64,000 nucleotides of DNA from Roseovarius pacificus (GTDB lineage Bacteria; Pseudomonadota; Alphaproteobacteria; Rhodobacterales; Rhodobacteraceae): assembly GCF_900142665.1 (NCBI RefSeq), contig NZ_FRBR01000015.1:32147-96146 (forward strand). The letters are read 5' to 3'. Below the pieces are notes generated by a model. That model saw nothing but the letters and a program-made list of their open reading frames with translations. It made no database searches and was not told the DNA's origin. Position numbers and translations under genes: made by a program. Positions 51,661-60,030 of this stretch are shown here, in pieces (within the stretch, counting starts at the first letter, position 1; every line of letters starts with the position of its first letter).

Positions 51661-51927
51661 ATGAAGCGATCAAGATACAGCGAAGAGCAGATCATCGGCA
51701 TCCTGGCCGAGCATGAGGCTGGGGCGAAGTGCGCGGACCTGTGCCGCAAGCACGGCATGTCGGAAGGCACGTTCTACGCCTGGAAGGCGAAGTTCGGCGG
51801 CATGACGGTGTCGGATGCCAAGCGGCTGAAGGCGCTCGAGGACGAGAACGCGAAGCTGAAGAAACTGTTGGCCGAGCAGATGCTCGACGTGGCGGCGATG
51901 AAGGAACTGCTCTCAAAAAAATGGTAG
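51661..51927 (+). CDS. IS3-family transposase OrfA
   Basis: 88 aa. HTH part [47 protein letters not shown] followed by a leucine-zipper-like helix ([29 protein letters not shown]). It ends in the run of seven A's at 51915-51921 (SKKW stop), where a -1 shift enters OrfB. Confidence 0.95.
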   Translation: MKRSRYSEEQIIGILAEHEAGAKCADLCRKHGMSEGTFYAWKAKFGGMTVSDAKRLKALEDENAKLKKLLAEQMLDVAAMKELLSKKW

Positions 51928-52850
51928 GGCCCGCCGTGAAGCGTGCTGCCGTTGCGCATCTTCAGGCCGAACTGGGCCTGTCGGAACGGCGGGCCTGCCG
52001 TCTTGTCGGGGCGGATCGCAAGATGATCCGCTACCGCTCCTGTCGTCCCGCGGATACCGAGCTGCGGGCCAAGTTGCGCGATCTGGCGAACGTGCGGCGC
52101 CGGTTCGGCTATCGGCGTCTGTTCGTGCTGCTGCGTCGCGACGGCGAGCCCTCGGGGATCAACCGGATCTATCGTCTCTACCGCGAGGAAGGGCTGACGG
52201 TGCGCAAGCGGCGCGCCCGGCGTAAGGCTGTTGGGACGCGGGCCCCGATCCTGGTCGAGGCGCGGCCCAATGCGCGCTGGTCGCTGGATTTCGTCCATGA
52301 CCAGCTCGCCTGCGGGCGTCGGTTCCGCATCCTCAACGTCGTGGACGACGTGACCCGGGAATGCCTTGCGGCGATCCCGGACACCTCGATCTCGGGGCGA
52401 CGGGTGACACGGGAACTGGGGGATTTGATCGAGCGGCGTGGCAGGCCGGAGATGATCGTCAGCGACAATGGCACCGAACTCACCAGTAACGCGATCTTAA
52501 CCTTTGCCGCCGAACGCGGCATCGAATGGCATTACATCGCGCTGGGCAAGCCGATGCAGAACGGCTTCGTCGAGAGCTTCAACGGGCGCATGCGCGACGA
52601 GCTTCTCAACGAGACGATGTTCCGCAACATGGCCCACGCGCGGGCCGTGATCCGGGCCTGGGCCGCCGACTTCAACGAGGCACGCCCCCACTCGGCGCTT
52701 GGCTACGATACGCCCAAGGCGTTCGCCGAGCGCCTGTTCACCGCAACCGACAGCCGCGCTGCGCGATCTGAAAGCTCCGCGCGGATGTCGGTTGCTCCAC
52801 CTGCGCCGGAAGGCGTATCAACCAAACGGGCTCTGGTTCCGACTGGATGA
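51915..52850 (+). CDS. IS3-family transposase OrfB (DDE catalytic part), read by -1 frameshift
   Basis: About 310 aa from the slippery A7 ([14 protein letters not shown]...) with an HTH_21-like segment ([32 protein letters not shown]) and an rve domain. Catalytic triad: D in [11 protein letters not shown] in [11 protein letters not shown] and E in [15 protein letters not shown]. No good separate start before this region, so OrfAB fusion by -1 slippage is expected as in the family. Appears intact, so the element may be active. Confidence 0.92.
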   Translation, partial: KKMVGPAVKRAAVAHLQAELGLSERRACRLVGADRKMIRYRSCRPADTELRAKLRDLANVRRRFGYRRLFVLLRRDGEPSGINRIYRLYREEGLTVRKRRARRKAVGTRAPILVEARPNARWSLDFVHDQLACGRRFRILNVVDDVTRECLAAIPDTSISGRRVTRELGDLIERRGRPEMIVSDNGTELTSNAILTFAAERGIEWHYIALGKPMQNGFVESFNGRMRDELLNETMFRNMAHARAVIRAWAADFNEARPHSALGYDTPKAFAERLFTATDSRAARSESSARMSVAPPAPEGVSTKRALVPTG

Positions 52851-52928
52851 CAGTTCAGTGGCAGGTCAGGCCCGCTACACCTCCTGATCGACAGCACAGG
52901 GATCAAGACCAAAGGTGAAGGCGAGTGG

Positions 52929-53142
52929 CTGCCTCACTTCGGAAGCGCCTGCGCGACCGTCCTTCGAAAACCACGATTCTGCCCATGTTGCCATCTGTTG
53001 CGCGATCCAAAGAAACGCCCATTTTACCGTCCTATCCTGTCTCACTTCGAAAGTAGGACTCGCACCGTCAGCATCAGCGCGGCAGGAGTAGGCTGGTGTA
53101 GTAGTCATGGTGAAATAACGCGCTTTACAGGCTAAAAAACAT
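52929..53142. other. Non-coding stretch between IS remnant and GntR gene
   Basis: No gene supported. The A+T content rises sharply after about 53100, where the promoter of the next operon begins. Confidence 0.4.
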
Positions 53143-53161
53143 GTTTTATATATTTTAAAAC
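53143..53161. promoter_or_regulatory. Putative operator GTTTTA-N7-TAAAAC before the second GntR gene
   Basis: Perfect 6-bp arms at 53143-53148 and 53156-53161, centre TATATTT, ending 18 bases before the GntR start. Likely autoregulatory site. Confidence 0.55.
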
Positions 53162-53179
53162 ACGATAATAAGGTAAAAA

Positions 53180-53908
53180 ATGACAAAACAGCAGAATGAG
53201 AGCCAAGCAAGCGCTATATATAGATGGCTGGAAGAAGAGATTATGTCTGGCAGATTGGCGCCGGGTGACCGCCTTGATGATGCCGCCATCGCGGAGCGTT
53301 TCGCTGTTTCGAAAACGCCAGTGCGGGATGCGTTTCTGCAACTTGCTGCCATTGATTTCGTGACGCTCAAGCAGCGTGTGGGCGCGATCGTAACGCCCCT
53401 TTCTCTGCAAAAGATGGTTCAGATGTTTGAGGTGATGGCAAAGCTCGAAGGTACTGCGGCGGCGCTTGCAGCAGAGCGGATGACCGGTTTGGAAAAAGAA
53501 GCGTTGGTGACGAGTTCCGAAACCTGCATGGCAATTGCTGAGAGAGGGGGCGAAAAAGCACAGGAGGTCTATGCGGAAGCGAATTTCGATTTTCACGAGA
53601 TTGTCTATCGGGGCTCACACAATGATTACCTTCGGGAGCAGGCCTCGATGTTACGTCGTCGATTGGCGCCTTATCGTCGCTTCTGGCTGTCTACTGATGC
53701 TCGACGGCAAAAATCAAGTTCAGAACATGCTGAGGTGACGCGGGCCATTGTTGAAAGCAATATCGAGCGAGCGCGGCTTGCAATGGAGGCGCATCTTGAC
53801 CTGACATCGGGTCTCTTGTCGGAACTGCTCGGGGTGCTGCCATCCGGATATCTGGCCGGAATTCGCGAATCCGACGAAACGGCTGAAATCAGGGATTATC
53901 GGACGTGA
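53180..53908 (+). CDS. GntR-family (FCD) transcriptional regulator
   Basis: 242 aa. Winged helix RLDDAAIAERFAVSKTPVRDAFLQLAAIDFVTLKQRVGAIV and FCD domain (MAKLEGTAAALAAERMT, NFDFHEIVYRGSHNDYLREQ, SSEHAEVTRAIVESNIERARLAMEAHL). First gene of the 53-59 kb acquired-looking operon, in the same direction as its likely targets; its stop overlaps the CoA-transferase start. Confidence 0.88.
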   Translation: MTKQQNESQASAIYRWLEEEIMSGRLAPGDRLDDAAIAERFAVSKTPVRDAFLQLAAIDFVTLKQRVGAIVTPLSLQKMVQMFEVMAKLEGTAAALAAERMTGLEKEALVTSSETCMAIAERGGEKAQEVYAEANFDFHEIVYRGSHNDYLREQASMLRRRLAPYRRFWLSTDARRQKSSSEHAEVTRAIVESNIERARLAMEAHLDLTSGLLSELLGVLPSGYLAGIRESDETAEIRDYRT

Positions 53909-55125
53909 CAGAAGCGCTTTCAAAACAATTTTCAGGTAACTTACCCTTGGCGGGCATGCGGGTATTGGACTTGACGCGTGCCCTTTCTGGGCCTTTTTGC
54001 ACCATGATCATGGCTGATCTTGGCGCTGATGTGATCAAGGTCGAGCCCGTTTCGGGTGGAGACATGATCCGGTCTTGGGGTCCATTCGATCAAGGCGAAA
54101 GTGTCTACTATCTGTCGTCCAATCACAACAAACGTAGCTTGGCTCTGAACTTCCGCAGTCCCGAAGGCTTGGTCCTATTACGCCGACTTGCTCTTCAGTC
54201 CGATGTAATAGTTGAAAATTTTAAACCAGGCACGCTTAGCAAGATGGGATTGAATCCAGGTGAATTACGGGCGGAGCGTCCAGAGATTATCATTGCCAGT
54301 GTCAGTGGGTTCGGATCGTCTGGACCTCTTGCTGATAGACCAGGTTTTGATCAGATCGCACAGGGGTATTCCGGCTTAATGAGTGTCACAGGGTCTGTCG
54401 AAAGCGGGCCGGTTCGGACGGGTGTCGCAATCGGTGATCTGACATCGAGCCTTTGGATCGCCATCGGAATTCTGGCAGCTTGGATCAGTCGGCAGAAATC
54501 AGGAAAGGGCATGGAAGTCGAGACCTCACTTCTTGCGAGTTTAGTGTCGTTAACCAGCGTCCAGGGGCAGCGGTATCTGAATCTGGGTGACGTGCCGGGG
54601 CCATCCGGGAATGTTCATCCCGTGATCGCCCCTTATGGCGTGTTTACTGCTGGAGACGGCGAATTGAACATCGGAGCGGCGACGCAGGGTATGTGGTTAC
54701 GGCTTTGCGATGTCATCAACAGGCCGGACCTAAAGGCGGACGACCGGTTTGTGGAGAACGCTGATCGCATGGCGCATAGAGATGAGCTCAAGGAGATTAT
54801 TGAGGGAGAGCTTGTTCACAAAGGCAAGGCGGTGTGGACTGAATTGTTGGTTAAAGCGGGTATCCCCGCTGGTCCGATCAACACGGTCGAAGATGTCTTT
54901 AACGACGTTCAAGTCCGGCACCTTGGATTGGTTCAGACTGTCAAGCACCCACGGCTTGGAGACCTTCCACAGATTAGCTTGCCAATCAACTTAGATGGCC
55001 ATGGGCTCCCTAAGGTCAATACTGCGCCGCCTGATTTGGGAGAACACAGCGAGGAAATTCTTTCGGAATTTGGTCTAGCGAACTCAGAGATTCTCATGAT
55101 GCGCGAAAAGGGCATCATTGGATAG
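53905..55125 (+). CDS. Family III CoA-transferase (CaiB/BaiF)
   Basis: 406 aa from a GTG start that overlaps the GntR stop (GTGA). LAGMRVLDLTRALSGPFCTMIMADLGADVIKVEPVSGGDMIRSWGP is the canonical N-terminus; the catalytic Asp is probably D178 in AIGDLTSSL. Activates an imported carboxylate by CoA transfer. It is a distant relative of the CoA-transferase at 6822-7916. Confidence 0.9.
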   Translation: MTEALSKQFSGNLPLAGMRVLDLTRALSGPFCTMIMADLGADVIKVEPVSGGDMIRSWGPFDQGESVYYLSSNHNKRSLALNFRSPEGLVLLRRLALQSDVIVENFKPGTLSKMGLNPGELRAERPEIIIASVSGFGSSGPLADRPGFDQIAQGYSGLMSVTGSVESGPVRTGVAIGDLTSSLWIAIGILAAWISRQKSGKGMEVETSLLASLVSLTSVQGQRYLNLGDVPGPSGNVHPVIAPYGVFTAGDGELNIGAATQGMWLRLCDVINRPDLKADDRFVENADRMAHRDELKEIIEGELVHKGKAVWTELLVKAGIPAGPINTVEDVFNDVQVRHLGLVQTVKHPRLGDLPQISLPINLDGHGLPKVNTAPPDLGEHSEEILSEFGLANSEILMMREKGIIG

Positions 55126-55160
55126 AGCAACTAACTTAACTTTCAAATGGGAGGAGAACC

Positions 55161-56165
55161 ATGAAACTATTTAAGCTGAAGGCTATCGCAATCGGAGCCT
55201 TATCCGTTGTACTCACTCTCGGAGCATTGTCGGCCGAGGCTCAGACGTTCAAGCTGACTCATCAGTGGAAAGAGGGCGTGGACGCGCGAGACAAGGCGGC
55301 ACGGCTCTTTGTTGAAGAGGTCAACAAGTCGCTGCCCGATCTCAAGGTCCGGATTTACCCCGGGAGTTCACTGATCTCGCATCCAAAGGCCCAATATGAT
55401 GCGCTATTGCAGGGTACAATCGAGATGTCAGTTTTTCCGCTGATTTACGGATCAGGCAAGGTCCCTGAATTCTCAGGTACAATTCTTCCAGGAGCTGTCA
55501 ACAGTCTCAATGATGCAGAGAAACTGAAACACTCAGTTTATCATGAACAGTTACAGAAAATCGCCGAAGCGAACGGTATTCATATCTTGACCTGGTGGTG
55601 GACCGAAGGTGGCTTCGCAACAAGTGCCAGCCCTGTAACCAGTCCTGACACCGTTGCGGGTACAAAACTGCGCGGATCAGACAAGGCTGTCGACAATATG
55701 CTATTAGCCGCTGGCGCTTCTGTTTTCTCGATGCCTTCGACTGAAATTTACAGTGCCCTGCAGACTGGCGTGCTTGATGGCGCGATGACCTCCTTCGAGT
55801 CGTTCCAATCAATGAGAATTTTCGAACAGACCAAATACGCCACGCTCGGAGGGGACTACAGTGTTTTCATGTTGCTCCAGCCGCTCGTGATCTCCATGTC
55901 CGCGTGGGAAGGTCTAACGGACGAGCAGCAAGCGGTTTTCGAAAAAGCTGCTGAAATCTCGGACATGTTTTTTAAGGAACAGCAGGAACAGGCTGGACAG
56001 AAGACTATTGAAGCTTTTGAGAAGGCCGGTGTCGAGGTCCGTCAGATGACCGAGGAGGAACACAAAGAATGGGTTGACCTCGCGAAGAGATCTTCTTGGG
56101 TCGAGTTTGCCAAGATTAGCCCTGATGCGAATGCCCTGATCGAGGCGTTGGAAGCGTCAAAGTAA
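55161..56165 (+). CDS. TRAP transporter substrate-binding protein (DctP)
   Basis: 334 aa with signal peptide (MKLFKLKAIAIGALSVVLTLGALSAEA). Mature start QTFKLTHQWKEGVDARDKAARLFVEEVN. Ligand-carboxylate Arg likely in GTKLRGSDKAVDNMLL; TEIYSALQTGVLDGAMTSFESF aligns with EMYNAMQTGVLDAANTSSSSF of MatP in this window. Strong GGGAGGAG before the ATG. Ligand probably a small carboxylate. Confidence 0.92.
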   Translation: MKLFKLKAIAIGALSVVLTLGALSAEAQTFKLTHQWKEGVDARDKAARLFVEEVNKSLPDLKVRIYPGSSLISHPKAQYDALLQGTIEMSVFPLIYGSGKVPEFSGTILPGAVNSLNDAEKLKHSVYHEQLQKIAEANGIHILTWWWTEGGFATSASPVTSPDTVAGTKLRGSDKAVDNMLLAAGASVFSMPSTEIYSALQTGVLDGAMTSFESFQSMRIFEQTKYATLGGDYSVFMLLQPLVISMSAWEGLTDEQQAVFEKAAEISDMFFKEQQEQAGQKTIEAFEKAGVEVRQMTEEEHKEWVDLAKRSSWVEFAKISPDANALIEALEASK

Positions 56166-56185
56166 CCACCCTTAAGTGGTGACAT

Positions 56186-56211
56186 GCGCCTCTCGGATAT
56201 CCGGGAGGCGC
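56186..56211 (+). terminator. 26-bp hairpin between dctP and dctQ
   Basis: GCGCCTCTCGGAT and ATCCGGGAGGCGC form a near-perfect dyad (12 of 13 pairs plus one T-G) followed by TCTTGC. Probably an attenuating or mRNA-stabilising structure that raises binding-protein output over the permeases. It covers the alternative upstream dctQ start at 56184. Confidence 0.7.
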
Positions 56212-56228
56212 TCTTGCAGGGAAATCAC

Positions 56229-56726
56229 ATGAAAGCGTTTGAGAAAATCGTGGCTACCACGGGGAATATCCTAATTGTCATCGCGGCTTTATGCCTCGCT
56301 GGCGCCATCGCCATAGTCTCTTGGATGATCTTATGGAGATGGTTCGGGGGTACTAATCACTGGGAACTTGAAACAAGCATATATCTGATTGTTGCTGCCG
56401 TTTTTCTTTCCTCACCTTACACCTTAAGAACCGGTGGCCATATCGGAATGGAGCTGCTGGAGGCTACCATCCACGGTTCGGCAGAAAAATGGCTTGGCCT
56501 GATCGCGGGATTTGTTGGGCTCACCATGTGCCTGTTCCTGACTTGGTATGGCGCTGAGATGACTTGGACAGCTTTTGTCATGGATGAGCGCGAGCTTGGA
56601 TTATTCTCTCCGCCTGTATGGCCAAAGTACATGACTGTACCGATAGGGATGTCCCTAACCGCTGCGCAATACCTCTGTGGAATATCTGCAACAATCGTTA
56701 GCCTTAAAGGTAGTGCAAATGTCTGA
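56229..56726 (+). CDS. TRAP transporter small permease subunit (DctQ)
   Basis: 165 aa, four hydrophobic helices; NHWELETSIYLIVAAVFLSSPYTLRTGGHIGMELLEA is the DctQ core. The start MKAFEKIVATT was chosen over one 15 codons upstream, which lies in the hairpin and lacks a ribosome-binding site. Overlaps the DctM start by eight bases. Confidence 0.87.
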   Translation: MKAFEKIVATTGNILIVIAALCLAGAIAIVSWMILWRWFGGTNHWELETSIYLIVAAVFLSSPYTLRTGGHIGMELLEATIHGSAEKWLGLIAGFVGLTMCLFLTWYGAEMTWTAFVMDERELGLFSPPVWPKYMTVPIGMSLTAAQYLCGISATIVSLKGSANV

Positions 56727-58029
56727 ACTTCAAATTGGTCTGTTGCTGTGTGTCGTGACGTTGATCGTACTGTTTTCGGGCGTCTCCATCGCTTTCGGTT
56801 TGCTTGCTGTTTCCATAGCTTTTCTTGCGATTTTTGACGGTTTTAAGTCAGTAGCGCTTTTGCCTGACATCCTTATGGGTGAGCTTTCAAGTTTTGCTCT
56901 CCTTGCTGTGCCAATGTTCATTACCCTAGGCGCCGCTATCGGTAATTCTAGGGCTGGGTCAGACCTCTATGAATCCTTTTATCGCTGGCTGTCGCGGGTT
57001 CCAGGTGGTCTTGTTGTGGCGAATATTATGGCTTGTGGCTTGTTCTCGGCTCTTAGTGGCTCCAGTCCAGCAACAGCCGCCGCAGTTGGCAAAGTCGGAA
57101 TTCCCCAGATGATCGCCCGGGGCGTTTCCAGCCGTCTCGCCTCTGGCTCTATAGCAGCAGGGGGTACGCTCGGCATCTTGATCCCCCCTTCCCTCACCTT
57201 TATTATCTACGGATTGGCGACTGAAACTTCGATTGCCAGACTTTTCCTGGCGGGAATCCTGCCGGGCGTATTATTGATCGCGATATTCTCATTTTACGCA
57301 TTCGTGTCCAGCCGACGAATGGAGCGCGCCAAGGAAACGGAACCTGTAACTTTTTCAATACGTGAGAAATTCTCAGGCTTCCTGAGGGCGGGGCCATTCC
57401 TCTTGCTCGTCGCCGCAGTCACCTTTGCGATGTATGGTGGCATCGCTACCCCCTCTGAAGTCAGTGCCTTGGCCGCGCTGCTATCCATAGTCCTGGTAAT
57501 GGCAATGTATAGTGTTACTCCGCGTCAGACGGGGCGTATCATGATTTCCTCGGCCAGGGAATCCGCGATGGTCCTGATGATCATTGCGGCATCCGCAGCC
57601 TATGCGTACATGATGTCCTATCTTTATATCACTCAAAGCTTAGCACAGTGGATAAGTAGCCTGCCATTAGGTTTTTGGGGTTTGCTCTTCGTGATAAACA
57701 TTTTCTTGTTTATCATGGGCTTCTTTCTCCCTCCGGTTGCCATAATTCTGATGTCGATGCCAGTACTGCTACCAGTACTTGAGGCAAACAATGTGGATCT
57801 GATCTGGTTCGCGGTTGTACTGACCATCAACCTTGAGATAGGTCTCATTACTCCACCCGTAGGCCTGAACCTCTTTGTAATTCGCGCCGTGGCTCCCAAC
57901 CTTTCTCCACGTGCGATTCTATTGGGAGCTATGCCTTTCGTATTGTTGATGACCGGCTTCATCGTGCTTTTGTGTTTCGTCCCACAGATTGCCACTATTG
58001 TTCCGGATTTAGTCATGGGGACGCAATAA
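56719..58029 (+). CDS. TRAP transporter large permease subunit (DctM)
   Basis: 436 aa. FSGVSIAFGLLAVSIAFLAIFDGFKSVALLPDI, VPGGLVVANIMACGLFSALSGSSPATAAAVGKVGIPQM and GTLGILIPPSLTFIIYGLATETSIARLFLAGILPG align closely with the malonate DctM at 12148-13461. Sodium-coupled carboxylate import. Stop shares one base with the crotonase start (TAATG). Confidence 0.92.
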   Translation: MSELQIGLLLCVVTLIVLFSGVSIAFGLLAVSIAFLAIFDGFKSVALLPDILMGELSSFALLAVPMFITLGAAIGNSRAGSDLYESFYRWLSRVPGGLVVANIMACGLFSALSGSSPATAAAVGKVGIPQMIARGVSSRLASGSIAAGGTLGILIPPSLTFIIYGLATETSIARLFLAGILPGVLLIAIFSFYAFVSSRRMERAKETEPVTFSIREKFSGFLRAGPFLLLVAAVTFAMYGGIATPSEVSALAALLSIVLVMAMYSVTPRQTGRIMISSARESAMVLMIIAASAAYAYMMSYLYITQSLAQWISSLPLGFWGLLFVINIFLFIMGFFLPPVAIILMSMPVLLPVLEANNVDLIWFAVVLTINLEIGLITPPVGLNLFVIRAVAPNLSPRAILLGAMPFVLLMTGFIVLLCFVPQIATIVPDLVMGTQ

Positions 58030-58814
58030 TGAGCGGAAGCATTAAGGTTATACGTGAAGGAATGATCGCCCAGATCGTAATATCGAATCCAACAAAACGA
58101 AACGCGCTTTCTATTGCCATGTGGCAGGTATTGAGGCAGGAACTCTCGGTTCTCTCAGCAGACCGGAACTTGCGTTGCATCGTGGTGCGAGGTGAGGGTG
58201 ATCGAGCATTCGCAGCTGGCGCAGATATCGGAGAATTTGAAACCGAGCGCAACACAGTAGAACAGGTAGCACGATATCATGAAGAGATTGTTGGACCGGC
58301 GCTTCACGCGCTGATCCAGAGCGATCTGGTTTCAGTCGCTGCGATAAATGGAGATTGCACCGGTGGGGGGTTGGAAATTGCCGCCGCATGCGATCTCCGC
58401 GTAGCGGTTCAGGGCGCACGACTCGGAGCGGCGGTCGCGCGTTTGGGTTTTCCGCTCGCTCTTGGTGAGACAGAGATCATGGTTCGAAAGTTCGGCTTCC
58501 CAGTAGCGGCCGAACTATTGCTCGAAGGGCGTTTGCTTGAGGCGGAGGAGGCTCAGACAAAGGGTTTGGTCGGCCGTGTGGTAGCACAGGAACATTTTGC
58601 GAAAGAGATCGAGCGGACTGCTCAGGAAATCTCTACTTTGTCGCCAGTGTCGCTTGGAGCGATGAAGAGTCAATTTCGACGCCTGCTCACTAATGCCAGC
58701 CAAACCACCGCCATGGAGCGGGCAGAGTACTATGACTTTGCTTCATCCGCCGATTACAGAGAGGGCCGCAACGCGTTTTTGGGAAAGCGTCGTCCGCAAT
58801 TTTCCGGTCAATAA
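58029..58814 (+). CDS. Enoyl-CoA hydratase/isomerase (crotonase) family protein
   Basis: 261 aa. Oxyanion-hole segments FAAGADIGEF and GDCTGGGLEIAAACDLRVAV are clear. At the usual first catalytic Glu position the text is LGAAVARLGFPLALGETEIMV; a Glu is present in GETEI, but the PE/GxxPxxG pattern is changed, so the reaction (hydratase, isomerase, lyase) is uncertain. Coupled to the TRAP genes and CaiB-type transferase, it presumably acts on the CoA ester of the imported acid. Confidence 0.87.
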   Translation: MSGSIKVIREGMIAQIVISNPTKRNALSIAMWQVLRQELSVLSADRNLRCIVVRGEGDRAFAAGADIGEFETERNTVEQVARYHEEIVGPALHALIQSDLVSVAAINGDCTGGGLEIAAACDLRVAVQGARLGAAVARLGFPLALGETEIMVRKFGFPVAAELLLEGRLLEAEEAQTKGLVGRVVAQEHFAKEIERTAQEISTLSPVSLGAMKSQFRRLLTNASQTTAMERAEYYDFASSADYREGRNAFLGKRRPQFSGQ

Positions 58815-58931
58815 AGTTCCAACAAAACTGACTGGAAAATTGCATCCTTCTACTAACAAAACAGAGCCCTGCCTAATGAAACCTCGTGACCTTCTAACGC
58901 TTTGGTCACACTTGGCAATCTAGAGGAAACG

Positions 58932-59855
58932 ATGAAACTAGATGAAACTGATCAAGATAACCGCCAAGGTCTGAATGCAGAAATAAAATACGGCCAAGGA
59001 CATGCTATAGGAGAATTATTGGACCTCCTGAAACGTGGCGTCGCCGCTTTGGAGCGCATTAGCCCTGAGCCACAGCGCACAGATTTCTTTTCGTCGGACA
59101 TATTTCTCTGGCGGGGGGACGGCTATTTGGAGCCAATCAAGCAAAGCAATGGTTTGGATTTGCTTCTTTTGCACGGCATAGACCGGGCACGTGATACTTT
59201 GTATGACAACACGCGTATCTTTGCAGACGGTTTGCCAGCCAACCATGCTTTGCTCTGGGGGGCAAGGGGGTGCGGAAAGAGTTCGCTGGTCAAAGCCGTC
59301 CACAGGAAGATCAACGAAAATGAACCAGGCTCCCTTGCACTCGTCGAATTGCTTTCCGACGATATTGAGAGCCTGCCTGAGCTTTACGACCTGCTAAGAG
59401 ACACAGATAGACGATATATCATCTTTTGCGATGATCTGGCCTTTGACGATGGTGACAAGACATACAAAGCTCTGAAATCCGTTCTCGATGGCGGCGTTCG
59501 CGGAAGCCCGTCAAACATCTTGCTCTATGTTACCTCAAATAGGCGTCACCTGCTTTCACGAGACATGATCGAAAATGAGAAATCCACCGCGCTGCATGCC
59601 GGTGAGGCCACCGAGGAGAAGGTATCGCTTTCTGACAGATTCGGACTTTGGCTTGGTATTCACAGCATTGATCAATCAGCTTACCTCGAAATCGTCGAGA
59701 AATATGCTGATTATTTCAATCTTAAGATCGCCCGAGAGGAACTACGCAAAGAGGCGCTGGACTGGGTTTCGCAACGCGGCAGCAGGTCCGGACGGGTAGC
59801 ATGGCAATTCATTCGTAGTTTTGCGGGCCAACATGGCACTGCGATCCCGGAGTGA
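58932..59855 (+). CDS. AAA+ ATPase of the DUF815 family
   Basis: 307 aa. Walker A LLWGARGCGKSSLVKAV near residues 105-121, Walker B IIFCDDLAFDDGD near 165-177, sensor-1-like LLYVTSNRRHLL and an arginine-rich C-terminus (RGSRSGRVAWQFIRSFAG). The start MKLDETDQDN follows AGAGGA. DUF815 ATPases are common in proteobacteria without a settled function. Lies 117 bp past the crotonase; may be unrelated to it. Confidence 0.85.
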   Translation: MKLDETDQDNRQGLNAEIKYGQGHAIGELLDLLKRGVAALERISPEPQRTDFFSSDIFLWRGDGYLEPIKQSNGLDLLLLHGIDRARDTLYDNTRIFADGLPANHALLWGARGCGKSSLVKAVHRKINENEPGSLALVELLSDDIESLPELYDLLRDTDRRYIIFCDDLAFDDGDKTYKALKSVLDGGVRGSPSNILLYVTSNRRHLLSRDMIENEKSTALHAGEATEEKVSLSDRFGLWLGIHSIDQSAYLEIVEKYADYFNLKIAREELRKEALDWVSQRGSRSGRVAWQFIRSFAGQHGTAIPE

Positions 59856-60030
59856 TTGTGGAGGCTCGCAAGTCCGTGCCTCATTGCCGGCAATTGAGAC
59901 TCTCCCTTACGCATTGCGATAGTCAATTTTCCGTAAACCTGCGGCGCAGTTCAGACAGGGCCGTCTAAGGATGTGATCTGATGCAATGTATCGCCGCTAT
60001 AAGAGTCATAATATCCGATAAGGAGACCAC

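Larger units (their letters stand above)
51598..52868 (+). mobile_element. IS3-family (IS407-group-like) insertion sequence with 4-bp target duplication
   Basis: Ends TGACCTGCCAC (51598-51608) and GTGGCAGGTCA (52858-52868) are perfect 11-bp inverted repeats. GGCC flanks both sides (51594-51597 and 52869-52872). The two overlapping frames encode an IS3-type OrfA and OrfB. Length 1271 bp. Removing the element plus one GGCC rejoins the IS5 transposase frame exactly, which confirms the boundaries. Confidence 0.93.
51190..52928 (+). mobile_element. Decayed IS5-family element, interrupted by an IS3-family insertion
   Basis: GGGTTTTGTTGCGCAAATC at 51190-51208 looks like an IS5-family terminal repeat. 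From ATG 51255 the frame reads MSRSNPPTYKAKN*PDYNAVLK*SRSLT... IWAADPSG...LFGMALW*PTGLEESLLSLIGLAWPAPDFSTLCRRIKALAVNIPYRG*QG, then, past the inserted IS, PLHLLIDSTGIKTKGEGEW, a typical IS5 transposase with five in-frame stops. The similarity ends at about 52928; the 3' part and right end are missing. Confidence 0.78.

Noticed and set aside
51404..51673. Minus-strand 89-codon frame upstream of the IS3-type element
   Set aside because: It is antisense to the decayed IS5 transposase and crosses the IS boundary.
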